A stretch of 64,000 nt of DNA from Ryuthela nishihirai (lineage: Eukaryota; Arthropoda; Arachnida; Araneae; Heptathelidae): NCBI GenBank assembly GCA_038380435.1, contig JAWZYU010000019.1:29909801-29973800 (forward strand), in the 5' to 3' direction. How positions within the stretch are numbered: the first letter of the stretch is position 1; each line of letters starts with the position of its first letter. Both the position numbers and the translations under genes were made by a program. The notes beneath the pieces were generated by a model, which had not been told where the DNA came from, made no database searches, and saw only the letters and a program-made list of their open reading frames with translations. Below, piece by piece: positions 32,649 through 43,775 of the stretch.

Positions 32649-32964
32649 CAGTGGACCTTCGTTATAGCGCTGCTCGCTATACCGCGCACTCGGTTATAGC
32701 GCGGGCGATGTTCGCGATAAGTTCAAACATGTTTATACAGTCCGTGCGGCCTTAGTGAGTATCGCATTTTATTGTTACTGCGTATTAAGTAATTGTGTAT
32801 GTATTGAGTTCCTGCATGTAGTTTGAATAGTGTTTAATTATTGTTTGCATGATGAGTAAAAAAAAAGCTTACAGTGTGAAATTTATTGTGTCGCCACCGC
32901 GCCGCTCGGTATAACGCGGGTGTTGTTTCCCGCCCGACATGCGCGTTATATCGGGGGTGCACTG
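32649..32964. mobile_element. Tigger/pogo deletion derivative, 316 bp
   Basis: The ends CAGTGGACCTTCGTTATAGC and, inverted, CAGTGCACCCCCGATATAAC match the element at 53000-54572. The left ~230 bp (through the start codon and 'gcttacagtgtgaaa') and right ~80 bp are retained; everything between is gone. The junction falls at 'aaa', a short identity between both flanks. TA follows on the right; the left flank is now AA. Confidence 0.93.
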
Positions 32965-32979
32965 TATTTAATTATAATA

Positions 32980-34450
32980 CACTGTTGGCCATTAAAAGTG
33001 CAACACCAGAGAAGAGATATCAAAGCCATATTTAGTAAATACATAAATTATGTTACAAGGATCAAATGATTGCAAATACCACTCGGATAGACTTGTGGAA
33101 TACAAAGAAATCAGTGTCTTGTTTAGCCACCATGAGCGGCAATAACAACTGCTACACGGTCCGGCATTGAGAAGATGAGACGTCCTATGTGAGTTTGGGA
33201 AATGTCAGTCCATGCAGTTTCGATACGTCGTCAAAGTTCATCTGTTGTAGCAGCTGTTGGTGTCTGGTGTGCTAGTCGTCATGAGATCATGAACTACATA
33301 TGTTCAATTGGGGGACAGATTCGGTGAATACACAGGATAAGGCAGAAGTGTCACATGCTATAAGGAATTGTTAGACGATCCAGTTAGGCTATCCAGGAAT
33401 TGTTAGACGATGCATGACACATGTGGTCGGGCATTGTCCTGTTGGTAAATGGCACCAGAGAGCCCCTGAAGATAAGGTACGACCACAGGCTGCAAAACCT
33501 TAGTGTGTAATGCTGGCTGTTCAAATTACTGGTAATGCGTACAAGGCGCATGTGTGAGTGTAGTCCAATGGCACCCTATACCATAACACTAGGGGCCGGA
33601 CCTGTATGGTACTGCATCATGCATGTTTCATTGAACCTGTCGCCGTGGTACCGCCAGATACAGATTCGTCCATCATGGTGCTGCATACTGAAGTGGGATT
33701 CATCTCAAAAGACGATGCGATGCCATTCGCACATCCATGCGCGACGTTCTTGGCACCATTGCAGTCGCATACGAAAGTGTTGTAGAGTCAATTGTAGCCG
33801 AAGGAATGGCCGCCTAACAAAGATGCCCTAATGCTGCAGACAATGTCTAACCATACGTGCAGACACTGGTTGATGTGCAACACACCCTAACTGTTGAGCT
33901 AAAGTTTTGATGTGGTTGTACGATCATTCAAAGCCATGCGCACGAGATGTCTGTCGTCTCGTTCATTTGTGTGACAGGGTCGTTGAGATCTCTCACGTCG
34001 ATGAGTTCATTCCTCCTCTATCCACTGACGCTATATTCTCATCACTATGGCAGCATTCTGTCCAACACGAGAACAGATGTCTCGGTACGATAATCCGCCT
34101 TCCCATAATCCCACAATTCTCCCTCGATCAAAGTCGGAAACCTGGTCATATGGATACCGTGTTCTTCGACGGGGCATTCTTGATCCTTTCATGCGCAAGA
34201 ACTGCGAGCAAACACAATTCCAATGCTTTACACCGGCTCTTTATAATCTCCTCTTATACCACTCCCAGGGGGCTTTACTGTAACACATGATGTGCGTAAG
34301 TGCTGAGCTTTGAATCATTTACATGTTCTCCCATGGGCTACCCATCATACATCTTTTGGGAAAATCTGATGAGTTCTTCCTGGTGTTGCACGTTCAATTA
34401 ATATTGTTTCAATTAAATTTCCTGGTGTTTCACTTTTAAGAATTATTGTT
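32980..34450 (-). mobile_element. Decayed Tc1-like transposon
   Basis: The left end CACTGTTGGCCATTAAAAGTG is preceded by TA. The inverted right end is partly preserved as 'cctggtgtttcacttttaag', with a second related 'cctggtgttgcacg' 45 bp inward. The transposase pseudogene occupies most of the interior. It begins 15 bp after the Tigger derivative. Confidence 0.82.
33095..34192 (-). pseudogene. Tc1-like transposase pseudogene
   Basis: The minus strand opens with MKGSRMPRRRTRYPYDQVSD and an HTH region (GLSYRDICSRVGQN). The catalytic domain follows: VFxDESHFSMQHHDGRI, PSVMVWGAIG, a region equivalent to QDNARPH reached by frame change, YSPNLSP, and the C-terminal IFSMPDRVAVVIAAHGG. This covers essentially the full length of a DD34E Tc1 transposase. 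At least five in-frame stops plus frameshifts, and a small internal duplication ('aggaattgttagacgat' twice near 33360-33410), make it dead. Confidence 0.88.
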
Positions 34451-34484
34451 ATTTACTTTCAAGTATCGATGAATACATCGATTA

Positions 34485-35320
34485 TATCATGAATACATCG
34501 TTGCAATATTCGTTTGAAATTTTGAAATTTTTAATCTTTTCCTCCGCTAGAGGGCGAAATTATAGTGTTCGAAAGATTCCGAAAGGGCGAATCATAATAT
34601 TTTATCGATTTCTATCTAACCCTAAAAAATATTTTTTTAATTTATCTCTAAATACAGACAATTATCTGTTAAGACAAAAAAGTGTTTTTCCACACACACC
34701 CCTTGGGTCTAAGAAGTCAATTAATTGTTGCCAATGGAAACATCATGGCGTTCACATTCCACCAACAAAATTTAAAATTTCTAGCTTAAATACGTCGTTT
34801 GCAATATTTGTTTGAAATTTTGGAATTTACAAATTTTTCCACCGTTAGAGGGCGCAATTATGGTTTTCGGAAGATTTAAAAATCGTGAATCGTAATATTT
34901 TATCAATTTCTATATAACTCCAAAAGAACTTTTCATTTATCTCTAAAAACAAACAATTATCTGCTAAAACAAAAAAAGTGTGTTTTTCCACCCCCTCTGG
35001 GTCTAAAGGATTAACTCATCATTGGCAATGGAAACTTCATGATTTCTAACGTATCCATAACGCAATCCATTGCACTACTAAAATTTGAAATTTCTAGCAT
35101 AAATACATCGTTTGCAATATTTGTTTGAAATTTTGGAATTTTCAAAATTTTCCACCGCTAGAGGTCGTAATTCTAACTTTAGAGAGATTCGGAAAGTACA
35201 TATCGTAATATCTCATAAATATCTATCCAACACAAAAAGAATTTTTAATTTATCTCTGCAAACATAAAAGTTCGATGTCTACAGACAAATAGACGAAAAA
35301 GCGAAACTATTATCTCGTTT
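34485..35320 (+). repeat. ~300-bp tandem repeat (R300), three copies
   Basis: Copies start near 34490, 34785 and 35100, each with 'tttgcaatatttgtttgaa', 'ccgctagagggcg', 'gaatcgtaatattttat', 'aatttatctctaaa' and, in the first two, 'ccttgggtctaa' or its variant. Spacing is 295-315 bp. A lone diverged copy lies at 3150-3475. The 108-aa frame at 34489 is a by-product. Confidence 0.88.
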
Positions 35321-35338
35321 TCAAAGAAAACGAGATAA
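35310..35338. repeat. Perfect hairpin at the R300 array edge
   Basis: Arms TTATCTCGTTTTC (35310-35322) and its exact complement (35326-35338) surround AAA. It closes the R300 array. Confidence 0.85.
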
Positions 35339-35755
35339 AAATTAAAATTCCTTTCTTAATTACAAATTTATTACATGTTCTAAAATGGGAAATAATTTTC
35401 GAAAAATAATCTTATTTTAATTTTATATTAATCAAATATAGTTTTACAGTTAGTGTCCTTATATGAACACGTGGGAACGGAAAGAATTAAGATTCGCTTC
35501 CCTTTCTTAACTTTGGATTCATCTTAATTTAGAAATCTAATTAAATATAATTTGTTTCATTAAGAAGCTAAGTGCGAAACACTAAGTTAATATTTGATAA
35601 TGTTCTGCGAAAAAATACGTTAAGATATAATTTACTCATAATACCTCTTACTTTCATTAACTTTTTTTTATGGTGATTATTCCTTCCAATAAATAGAAGA
35701 AATGGGTACTATTTCCTTTTATGGTATTTCAATTCTTCCTACAGCATTCAATAGC
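35339..35755. other. AT-rich sequence, nothing recognised
   Basis: No gene or repeat seen. Confidence 0.5.
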
Positions 35756-36350
35756 ATAACTTTGTCACAAAATGCGCCAATTGAAAACGACTGTAGACCG
35801 ATTAAGCGAAAGAGCTCATTGTGGTTGCCTAGCTGTTATTCCTTATCCTCCTACACTGATGCAAACTTCTTTTGCTAAAGGAACATCTTCCAAATGTAAA
35901 TTGGTCTTTCCCATAAGAACGCGGGAGCAAAGCATCAAACTGAGGCATCCTCCCCTACGAATTCGCGAACAGCATTCCAAAACGCAACAAAATTCCTCTT
36001 TTATTTTGCAAATAGTTACTCGCATGCTTGTGCAACTATTTCTATTCTCCGGCAGCGGTTGTTCCATTCTAATCGTAATGAAGTGTCTCCGAGAATTCCT
36101 TTGTTGGGAAATGCCTGCGAAGTCAACTTCGCCAAAACGTTCTCGCTCTTGATTGCTTGCCTTTTAGTCAGAGCACGTCTTTCTCTTGAAACATCAAACG
36201 CAACTGAGAGCAAAGCCGCGGGATTGAGGCAGCTCTAATGTCCGGGATTCGTCGCTCATCCTCCGCACGCGTGTAGCATGTGACGATTGAATATGTTTCG
36301 CGAACAGAGTGATCTCGCCCACACGCGCAAGAGGACGTGCTGATGATGGG
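35756..36350. promoter_or_regulatory. Balanced-composition block, possible conserved element or exon
   Basis: G+C content and complexity rise sharply against AT-rich flanks. A 126-codon + frame (35772-36152) and overlapping minus frames are open, but none shows a known motif and their overlap suggests compositional openness rather than coding. CG dinucleotides are frequent near 36040-36330. Confidence 0.2.
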
Positions 36351-36721
36351 GCATTTTCTCTCGACTCATTGTATCCTTTTCATTTGTTTTTCTGAAGCGA
36401 ATTAAAGCCGTTTGTATTAGAGTTTTTGTATTAAAGAGCGTAATCTTTGACTTCCGTGCTTTTCGGAAATAATCAACGAAATAAATTGAGGGAGAGAGAA
36501 AGCTTTCCGGGATTATAAGAGGCTGCACATTTCCATCATATCCTCTAGGAGGAGATGAAATGAAACAGAAGCATTTCCAGACGAAAAACATTTATGATGT
36601 TTTTTTTTTTGAAACTTCAGTCTGAACGTTATTATCGAAAAACCATTCAGAGAAAAGTTTATAATTGTAAAGTTTACTCATGAAAATAGAAAAGTCGCAT
36701 AAAAAAAGCAAATAACCACTA

Positions 36722-36792
36722 AAGTAGCTACTTTCCACAGAGGTCTGATAGGAAACTGTCAGTTTATACGCAATAGCAGAAGGTCGCATAAC
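36722..36792 (-). mobile_element. SINE-A fragment
   Basis: The + strand reads 'tttccacagaggtctgatag', 'gaaactgtcagtttatacgc' and 'aatagcagaaggtc', matching the reversed SINE-A body. Neither end is present. Confidence 0.75.
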
Positions 36793-37039
36793 TTTTTGCA
36801 ATAAAAGTGTATCACCAAAAATGTTTCCAGAATTAGGAAAGGAACATATCCCATACCCCAATAATTTTTAGGAAAAGTTTAATGCATATTTTTAAATGTA
36901 AAATAATATGCTACGAACTTCAAAGTTAGGATTTTATCCTCATGTTTGAACAAAATTCAGTTTTTGATTTTGTTTTTTGCAGTTATGATATATAGATGTT
37001 CAGAAGATTTTCATAGCCTATATATATACATCGCATATA

Positions 37040-37285
37040 ATGGTGGAATACGAAGTAGCTCAGTCATTAGCGTACCAGGCTCATAATCAGAAATTTAGTG
37101 GGTCTCATCCCAACTTTGTCAGGATCGACATCTACTTTACTTTTCTCATCACTGCAATTGACGAAAATGAGGAAACGTAAATTAGGTCAGTGTCCATATT
37201 TAAAGCACTTTGGACAGATTTAAAGGGAGGATCTCATCTGTCTTAAAGGAAGAGATTGTTAGGAATTCAGTTCTGTCTTTTTCTC
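37040..37285 (+). mobile_element. SINE-B, decayed
   Basis: Head 'gtagctcagtcattagcgta' and 'ccaggctcataatcag' (CAT at the anticodon-like position), then 'gggtctcatcccaac'. The body is heavily diverged. It lies directly before another SINE-B in the same direction. Confidence 0.6.
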
Positions 37286-37324
37286 TAAGCATATACTAAA
37301 CTTCGGTGTCTTTGTTATCCGAAA

Positions 37325-37735
37325 ATTTAGTAGTAGAATGGCTCGGTCGGTAGCGTGTCAGGCTCGTAATCTGCAGTTCCCAGATTCGAGTCCCAGCTGG
37401 GCCAACGTCGGGATTTATCTCGGCAAAGCTGGGAACCACTGCCCTCGGGCAGTGGGAAAGGTAGCCGTCCGTCAAAACGTTAATCCGTAGCCCCATCTAC
37501 GGGAGAGCCGTACCCTGTGCATGTTAAAGAACACGCTGGATGGATTTGACGAGAAGCTACCTTTGTCTCCTAACAGCTGTCCAATAGCTGTCCTCAGCTG
37601 TCCTCTTCCAACCTTCCCTGAGTCCTCGGAGTTCTTATGTCCTGACCTTTTAGCCCATTGTATACAAAGAATCACCGTTCTGAGGTAATCAAAAAGTCAC
37701 CTCTGAGTCGGTCACTCTGAGGTAAAACAACCCAG
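37325..37735 (+). mobile_element. SINE-B, best-preserved copy
   Basis: tRNA-like head of about 75 bp: 'ggctcggtcggtagcgtg', 'caggctcgtaatctgcag', B box 'gattcgagtcccagc'. The body runs 'atctcggcaaagctggga', 'gtccgtcaaaacgttaat', 'gagccgtaccctgtgcatg' and 'aagaacacgctggatgga'. The 3' end is 'ctctgaggtaaaacaaccc'. The head resembles elongator tRNA-Met or tRNA-Thr, but the exact parent cannot be fixed by eye. 'gctgtccaatagctgtcctc' is a local duplication, and the end motif is repeated. Confidence 0.88.
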
Positions 37736-37739
37736 TGGA

Positions 37740-38215
37740 AATTTAGTACGGTAAACACTAAACCCAATCTAGACAGTAGAAAATATTGGCCGATGAGATG
37801 TAATATTCGATTTAGACAGTAAGAAAGTCTAGTGAGTAACAATTTCAATTTAGAAAGAAGCAAATACAATCCAGAGAGTACCAAGCTGAATCCTTGAATT
37901 CGAAGAATAACTTATTCGATTTCCTGTGTTACAAATTCAGTCCTGTGGATAGTCTATTGGATCCAGTAATTAGTGTATTCGATTCAGTAACGAATTCAAT
38001 CCTGAGAATTGCAAAGTCAAACCAGTGAGTATCAAATTTAATCCAACGATTTCGAATTTCAGTCCACTGGGTAGCAAATTTATTCTTGTGAATAGCAATT
38101 TTGATCCAGTGATCAGAAAATTCAATTCAGTGAAGAGCATATTAAGATCAAATGAGTAACAAATTCAATCTTTTGAATAGTAATTTCGATCGAGTTATTA
38201 GCAAATAATGTTTCT
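37740..38215. repeat. ~23-bp degenerate tandem repeat
   Basis: Variants of 'aatccagtgagtagcaaatt' with 'caat' joins recur about 20 times with heavy divergence. Imperfect spacing suggests a very old array. It abuts the SINE-B 3' end. Confidence 0.7.
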
Positions 38216-38529
38216 CAGTAGTACAACAGCCCAAACCAACTTAACACTTTTGTGTCTTGGTAAATAAAGCAAGAAACAGCTTAAGAGCAGCATTTTTTTT
38301 GGCATAAAATGAATTTGTCCATGTCGCAATGATCCGAAAGCTCGAAAAAAAGTTGGAGAAGGTAATTTTTAGAGAGCAGATTGGGATATCTGATGTAGGC
38401 TATCCAACGTGTTTTTTAACGTGTGAAGGTTTTGAATCTTCTACAAATTCCTCAGCTCAACACTTCGTCCAACGTAGAGCAATATTTTTAGGTAATTACT
38501 AGTGTTTTTCTAGGCATGTGCAGAAGTTT

Positions 38530-38850
38530 GTTCAGTTAGTAGCTCATCAGAATTGTAACGTGATGTTCCCTGGTTCAGGTTCTCTTTGTGCTCCCGTTGA
38601 GATTTTCTACAGTAACCTAAATAATTGCTCTGCCGTCTGTGAGAAAGGAAGCACCTATGTGCTTGGAATAGGCGCCGTCTAAAGACCTATAAGTATGGCC
38701 AGTTAAAGGACACTCTGGATGGCCTTGATGGAAAGCTTTCAATTACCTCCTAACAACTGTCAGTAACAACTTCTTTCACCTACCATACTTTTAGCTTTTT
38801 TGATCTGGTCATTCAGGTCATTTTGCGAGAAAAATACCGCTGGTAGGTCA
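38530..38850 (+). mobile_element. SINE-B, diverged copy
   Basis: Head 'gttcagttagtagctcatca' with B-box-like 'ggttcaggttc', then 'ctgtgagaaaggaagcac', 'aaaggacactctggatggc', 'tacctcctaacaactgtc', and a tail decayed to 'ggtaggtcaattaac'. Confidence 0.7.
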
Positions 38851-40135
38851 ATTAACATAATTCAGTGGATTGCATCGTCTTTGACCGAACAATTGGGTAG
38901 TTTAATAAACAAAAAGTACGAAGAAATTTTTCTCGAATATAAAATCATTAATTTTCAGAGGGAATCGGCAAGAGTACTGTTTAGAAACAATGTGGGTTTA
39001 TTCTTGTAACTACTTTACTTCTTTGGGAACACTAAACAACGATATTTGAATATTATTCGACAATGTTTCGAGCAGATGTCGTGCTCACATTTGTTTTAAA
39101 ATGTGGACACGGCCTATTCACTTAGAAAGCTGCGGCTGCCATCATCACCAGCATTTGTGCCTTTTCATTTCCTCCATTTTTGTGTCCAGTTCAGCAGAAA
39201 AACCACGCCACTGGCACAGAGACTGTGCAACATGGTCCAATAGGCCCAAGATGGCAAGGGGCCTATGTGACCTGAAGATGTAAACAACCAGCGCCAGATG
39301 GGTCAAGGATTCGCATCTTGACCCACGTGGACCAATGGACAGCGTCCACAAGGATCCAGATGGTGAAATTCTACCATGGATTGGGTGAAAGTGAAGCGAA
39401 GAAGGCACGCAAGCAAGACAATTTGTTTCTGGATAGTAAGGCAGGAAGACGTACATAAAGTTCTTCTTGCAAGTTGAAAGAGCGAATCTGGGTAAGTGCA
39501 TATATGCGAAGTGTAGCTGACGAGGGCAGAAGGCGCCAAGCTGCCTTCTGCACATAAGCTAACTAGAGCAGGACGATCGACGAGCTGCAGCGTACCCCAC
39601 AAGGAAAAGGGGCACATCTTCTTTCTGCCCACATGAGTAGAGTGAGGCAAGGGTCTAATTTCTCTGATCTCACATTCCATAGTGAAGTGTAGTGTAATTC
39701 GTAACCGTCATGTTGCCTCTCCAAGAGATGCTAAGCTGTTGACTTTTCCAGCCTCTCTGAACGTTTTCTCGTAATTACGAGCTTGGACTGGCTTACTGTA
39801 TGCCATTAGTAAAGTTTCCCTCAGGAAGAAGGGACAGCGCCAAGAGCGCTTGTTTAAGGAAAGTTTATTGAGAAAGTGTGTTAAATAAATGTATTTTTAT
39901 GTGGAAATTTATTTTTGTTTAAAAGTATATTTATGTGTACCATTGTTATGTTTGCTCTGAAAGCCAGCCACCGGCAAACTGCAGTAGAGGAAGTCGGCCA
40001 CTGATGCCCTTCCCTTCAAATCTTATTGCCGCATCCGGCTCAACTCGAGTGAAGGCTGGGCCTGATGTAAACAATGCAGCTGTATCACATCCCCTATGTT
40101 GTGGTCAGTTCGTCCCTAAAGTTGTGCCACCTCCA
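38851..40135. other. Unclassified block of moderate G+C
   Basis: From about 39080 to 40120 the DNA is complex and non-repetitive, with overlapping frames up to 136 codons on the minus strand (39145-39555, 39303-39680) but no recognised domain. AATAAA near 39885 and a preceding TTTAAGG stretch could be a transcript end. No paired long terminal repeats were found. An old LTR element, an exon cluster or unique non-coding DNA are all possible. Confidence 0.25.
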
Positions 40136-40139
40136 AAAT

Positions 40140-40180
40140 ACTCAGGAGGTACAACATAGTATATGTTGTACCTCCTGAGT
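40140..40180. repeat. Perfect 19-bp inverted repeat
   Basis: Arms ACTCAGGAGGTACAACATA (40140-40158) and its exact complement (40162-40180) surround GTA. Confidence 0.92.
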
Positions 40181-40256
40181 ACAACATAGATATAGCTCTT
40201 CAACATAGATACAGCTCTTCGTATACGTTATAACATAGATATAGCTCTTCGTATAC
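40181..40256. repeat. Short tandem repeats beside the palindrome
   Basis: 'aacatagatatagctcttc' occurs three times, twice followed by 'gtatacg'. The 'acaacata' start is shared with the palindrome arm, so the two probably arose together. Confidence 0.85.
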
Positions 40257-42580
40257 GAGTAGTTCTGTTGTTTTTCAAGGCACGGTTTTATGTTATTTAT
40301 GCATGGAAACACTTTTGCTCAATCTCTGTTAAAAGGAAATCAATGCATGCGTAGGTTGATTGAAGTAATCCACTAGCCAATAGTAATGTACACAGGAAGA
40401 GAATGATTTTTGACTACTTCTTCTTGTACGAAGTAGTGAAAAAGAACATGAGAGGGCCTTTTAGAGAATGCCTCTGCAGTGGCGAGTGAATTAAAATTTC
40501 GCTGGTGTAAAAATGTGCATTGCGTTGTACACTCCTTCTATGTAAAATACGATGGAACCACTAAAGACTCAAAGGAGAAAATTGCGACCCATTAATGCTT
40601 CATTGAAGAGTTGAATGAAGAGTCAATGAAGTGTCACCCGCAACTTTTTCCTCTTCAAGACATGTGGTATGAACTTAAAATGTTCCGCGTTTGCTAAAAT
40701 AATTATTTTATCTAGAACTGCATGTCAATAGCTTGATGATCTGACTTCGAAAATTAATGCCTTCTAACAAATAGTTTTGAAAGAGTGGCCGAAAGAAGAT
40801 TTTAGATTCGAACCAGGAACAATCTACAAGCTAGCAATACGCAGTCCCGTATTCTCTAACTGTAGCTGCGACGAGTAGAGATTTCACATGATTGACCAAG
40901 ACCCAATTTTTTGTTTGAACAATAACAAAAATTTTGAATTTATTTAAAATTTTACAATTAACGAAGTTCCACTACTGGCTTATAAAGGTTGACGAAGTTA
41001 CATTACAATTAATTGATTAAGTACTCACTCCAATTAAGTAAGCTTAATTTCGAACAACATTCAGAATTAAAAAATGAAAGTAAAAATTAAAAGTGAAAGT
41101 GACAACAAGCAGAATAAGTTAAATCAAAATAACTATACCATGTTTGAAGTTTCTCGGCAACGAGAACTGTATTCTGCTAGGCTATTGTAATGTGCACTCG
41201 GAATAAATTTTCATGAAGCACCCACTCCAGATTTCTCTGTTCGTGGTTTTTCCCAAGCAAAGCAAATTTCTTTAAATTTCGCCTGACTTATTTAAGTAAA
41301 AGTTTACCATCTCAATAATTAAGATACGTTTAATTTAAAATCTGCCTTTCTGAAATATGGCCTAAATAGAAGTCCAAAAATTTCCACTAAAATCGAACTT
41401 AGCGAAGAGAGCAAAAGAAAGATAGATAAAAAGACCGAACCCTGGTCGTTAGCCTGATCAACCCACACCGAACTGTTTCTCCGGGTAGAGCGTGACAATA
41501 TCTTCTGGCAACCCCGGGAATTCTGCACCCAAAAGGCCCAATCAGAAGCATGCCCCAGGCAAAACCCAACTCCACTTCCATATTTCATAAGTGGAACGGA
41601 GTCTTGATGCCACCAGCACTCTGCATTCCTCCCGAAGGTCAATGTCTGCTTTTGGGCAAGCTGAAATTGTTTCACGCGATACTTCCTGTCATTTCATACG
41701 AGCGAAGTTCTTTCTCGACGTTCATCAACGTAAACAGATGAAACGGAACCCTGAAAGATATTCGCAAACGAGGTCTTGCACCCATTAACCTCCGAAGACA
41801 TCTCCGTCAGACACCAAGTGGTTGCATCAGGATAGAAATGAAATAAAAAAATTAAAATTATTAAAATTATTAAAATCAATAGGTCTGCGACCTATCAAGA
41901 AGTCTCTCATTCAATGAAAACTTGGATTGGCTTTAGCAATCCACCATCTCTTCATTGATCCAAATGGCCACGCACCAAACTTCGTTAGCGAGAATGGCAT
42001 TCCGTTAAAACATCACTAATGCAAATAATCGTCCCTTAAATCATCATTGGTAGAAATAATTGCCCACTTAACTGCATTTCGTGAAAAGATAAAATCATAA
42101 TAAAAATCCAACTAGATTTTAAGAGGGGCGTTGACATTGAGATCGTATTTTTTCGAATTTTGTGGGAGAAATCGAAGTGGGAAACTGACGTTAAATTTTT
42201 TTTTTACGTGAGAAAATGAAACCAGAGGTCATGTATTCAATATACAAAAATGATATATCTCGAAACATAATGTACAGAATTAAATTTAATATCCATAACT
42301 TAATATTTTTACATTAATTCCGTTCATTTTATTTCATCGATATTTTATATTATATCGGGTAAATCAATTTTGCTACCCATTTAGCCAAGGCCATTGATCT
42401 ACCATTGGATAGACGCCCATAGTTTAGGGAGACACTATTTTCACGCATTGCTGGGTAAACGGCAACACTAAAACAACACCAAAGCACTGTATACTAAACA
42501 AGCTATTAAACTTTTTCCACTGAATTTAATCTGTAATCTTCTCTTACCCAATATTCTTTGCTCTGAATAAATGATTTCTT
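40257..42580. other. Mostly unique sequence, no gene seen
   Basis: Near 40800-40870 the minus strand has tRNA-like 'cctggttcgaatct' preceded by 'acagttagagaatacggg', a possible SINE head. 41480-41830 is of balanced composition with overlapping open frames on both strands (up to 118 codons, minus) and no known motif. An 'aaaattatt' microsatellite lies at 41846-41878. Confidence 0.4.
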
Positions 42581-42599
42581 TCTGCAATATTTATGACAA

Positions 42600-43080
42600 A
42601 TAAGCTGCCTTGAAGTGCACCGAAGCCTCCAGGAGATAACAATATGCGTGACGTGTGAATTAAAAGACATTATGTTGATTAATTGCATATTGTTTGTCAG
42701 GACAAAAGAGAGCAAAACAAGACAAAATAAAGCAAAAAAAGGAACATCATGCGAAACAATAAAACCGCAATTAGCGGGGCGAACCTTTGTCCCTGTTCTT
42801 ATCAGACTGAATTAGCCGCAGTGAAATTGATGGTACGGCAGCAAAGCACGCGGTCTCAGCAAAAATGTTGCGCTTCCTCTAATGGTCCACAGTTCATTAC
42901 CGTAATCGACGCTGTGGGTATCACGAGACGCTTGGCATCCTCCTCCTACATATTGTGCGCAACTAGCGCATCGCAAACGCGGCAAAGAGGGAGGTGGAAG
43001 TGGAATGTGGGAGGGGGACAGTCATGCACGTGCATGCTGATGTCCGCTAATCTCGTAAATTACCGATTTAATTATGTGAA
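42600..43080. promoter_or_regulatory. Balanced-composition block, possible conserved non-coding element
   Basis: High-complexity sequence holds homeodomain/POU-like sites ('gttgattaattgcatattg' near 42675), a GATA-like 'cttatcag' (42798), 'gcaattagcgg' (42768) and 'tgcacgtgcatg' (43025). The 137-codon + frame (42749-43162) shows no family signature. A cis-regulatory element is inferred from motif density and composition only. Confidence 0.22.
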
Positions 43081-43574
43081 GTTTAGGAGGACTATCAATA
43101 TTCTGTGTGAAAATCTGTGTCATGCAAAATCTATTAATTTACAAAATAAAAATTGTTTTTAATATGGTGATGACTATAAGAATAATGTAAATATAAATTA
43201 GGCAGATAATTACTGAAACTTAACATAGATTAATTTCTTTATTTTCTGTCCAGTGATAGTTGATGAGATTTAATAAATAAAATGCTTAAAAATCGTTTCT
43301 ATGAACATTTTCACAACTTTCATTATCACACAACAGAATTTTTAGACTAGAAATGCTTTTGCCTTCGCATTTAAGAGTTGTGTATTTATTCTCACAATAA
43401 ATAAGTATTTTTATGTGGAAACCAATTGTTAATATCACAGTTTTATAAGAATTGGCATGAAATGCCATTGAAATAAAAGCAAATTTAGTTTTTACACAAT
43501 TTTTGAAAAACAAGGACATTATAACAAATATTACTTTTCGGGGATTACAAGATCGAACTTCCTCTGCCAATCTA
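43081..43574. other. AT-rich sequence, no gene seen
   Basis: The 106-codon minus frame (43286-43606) runs into the SINE-A and shows no domain. Confidence 0.45.
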
Positions 43575-43577
43575 AAA

Positions 43578-43775
43578 AAATACCCGCTGAAGCAGCTGCT
43601 TACCACAGAGGTCTGCAGGAGCCTGTCAGTTTATATGCCATAGTAGAAGATCTGAGAGGACGGCTGGACCTCAGGAGAAAACAACACGAACATACATGCC
43701 TTACCTGGGGCTCGAACACAGGTACCTTAGATCAGTAGCCAAGCTCGCAAACCACTCGGCCACGGGAAGGCTAGC
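43578..43775 (-). mobile_element. SINE-A, near full length
   Basis: The + strand shows the reversed body 'gcagctgcttaccacagag', 'gtcagtttatatgccatag', 'aacacgaacatacatgcct', the B box as 'ggggctcgaacac', and the A-box region to 'gccacgggaaggc'. Confidence 0.85.

Noticed and set aside
33535..34290. + strand genes of 98-127 codons
   Set aside because: They are antisense shadows of the minus-strand Tc1 transposase pseudogene.
37330..37405. tRNA gene
   Set aside because: It is the tRNA-like head of SINE-B, repeated at many places with the same downstream body.
39145..39680. Overlapping minus-strand frames of 125 and 136 codons as a gene
   Set aside because: The two frames overlap out of phase and neither has a recognised domain. 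This fits moderate G+C openness. The region is reported as unclassified.
39040..40120. LTR retrotransposon
   Set aside because: AATAAA and promoter-like texture are present, but no paired repeats, primer-binding site, or gag/pol motif was found.
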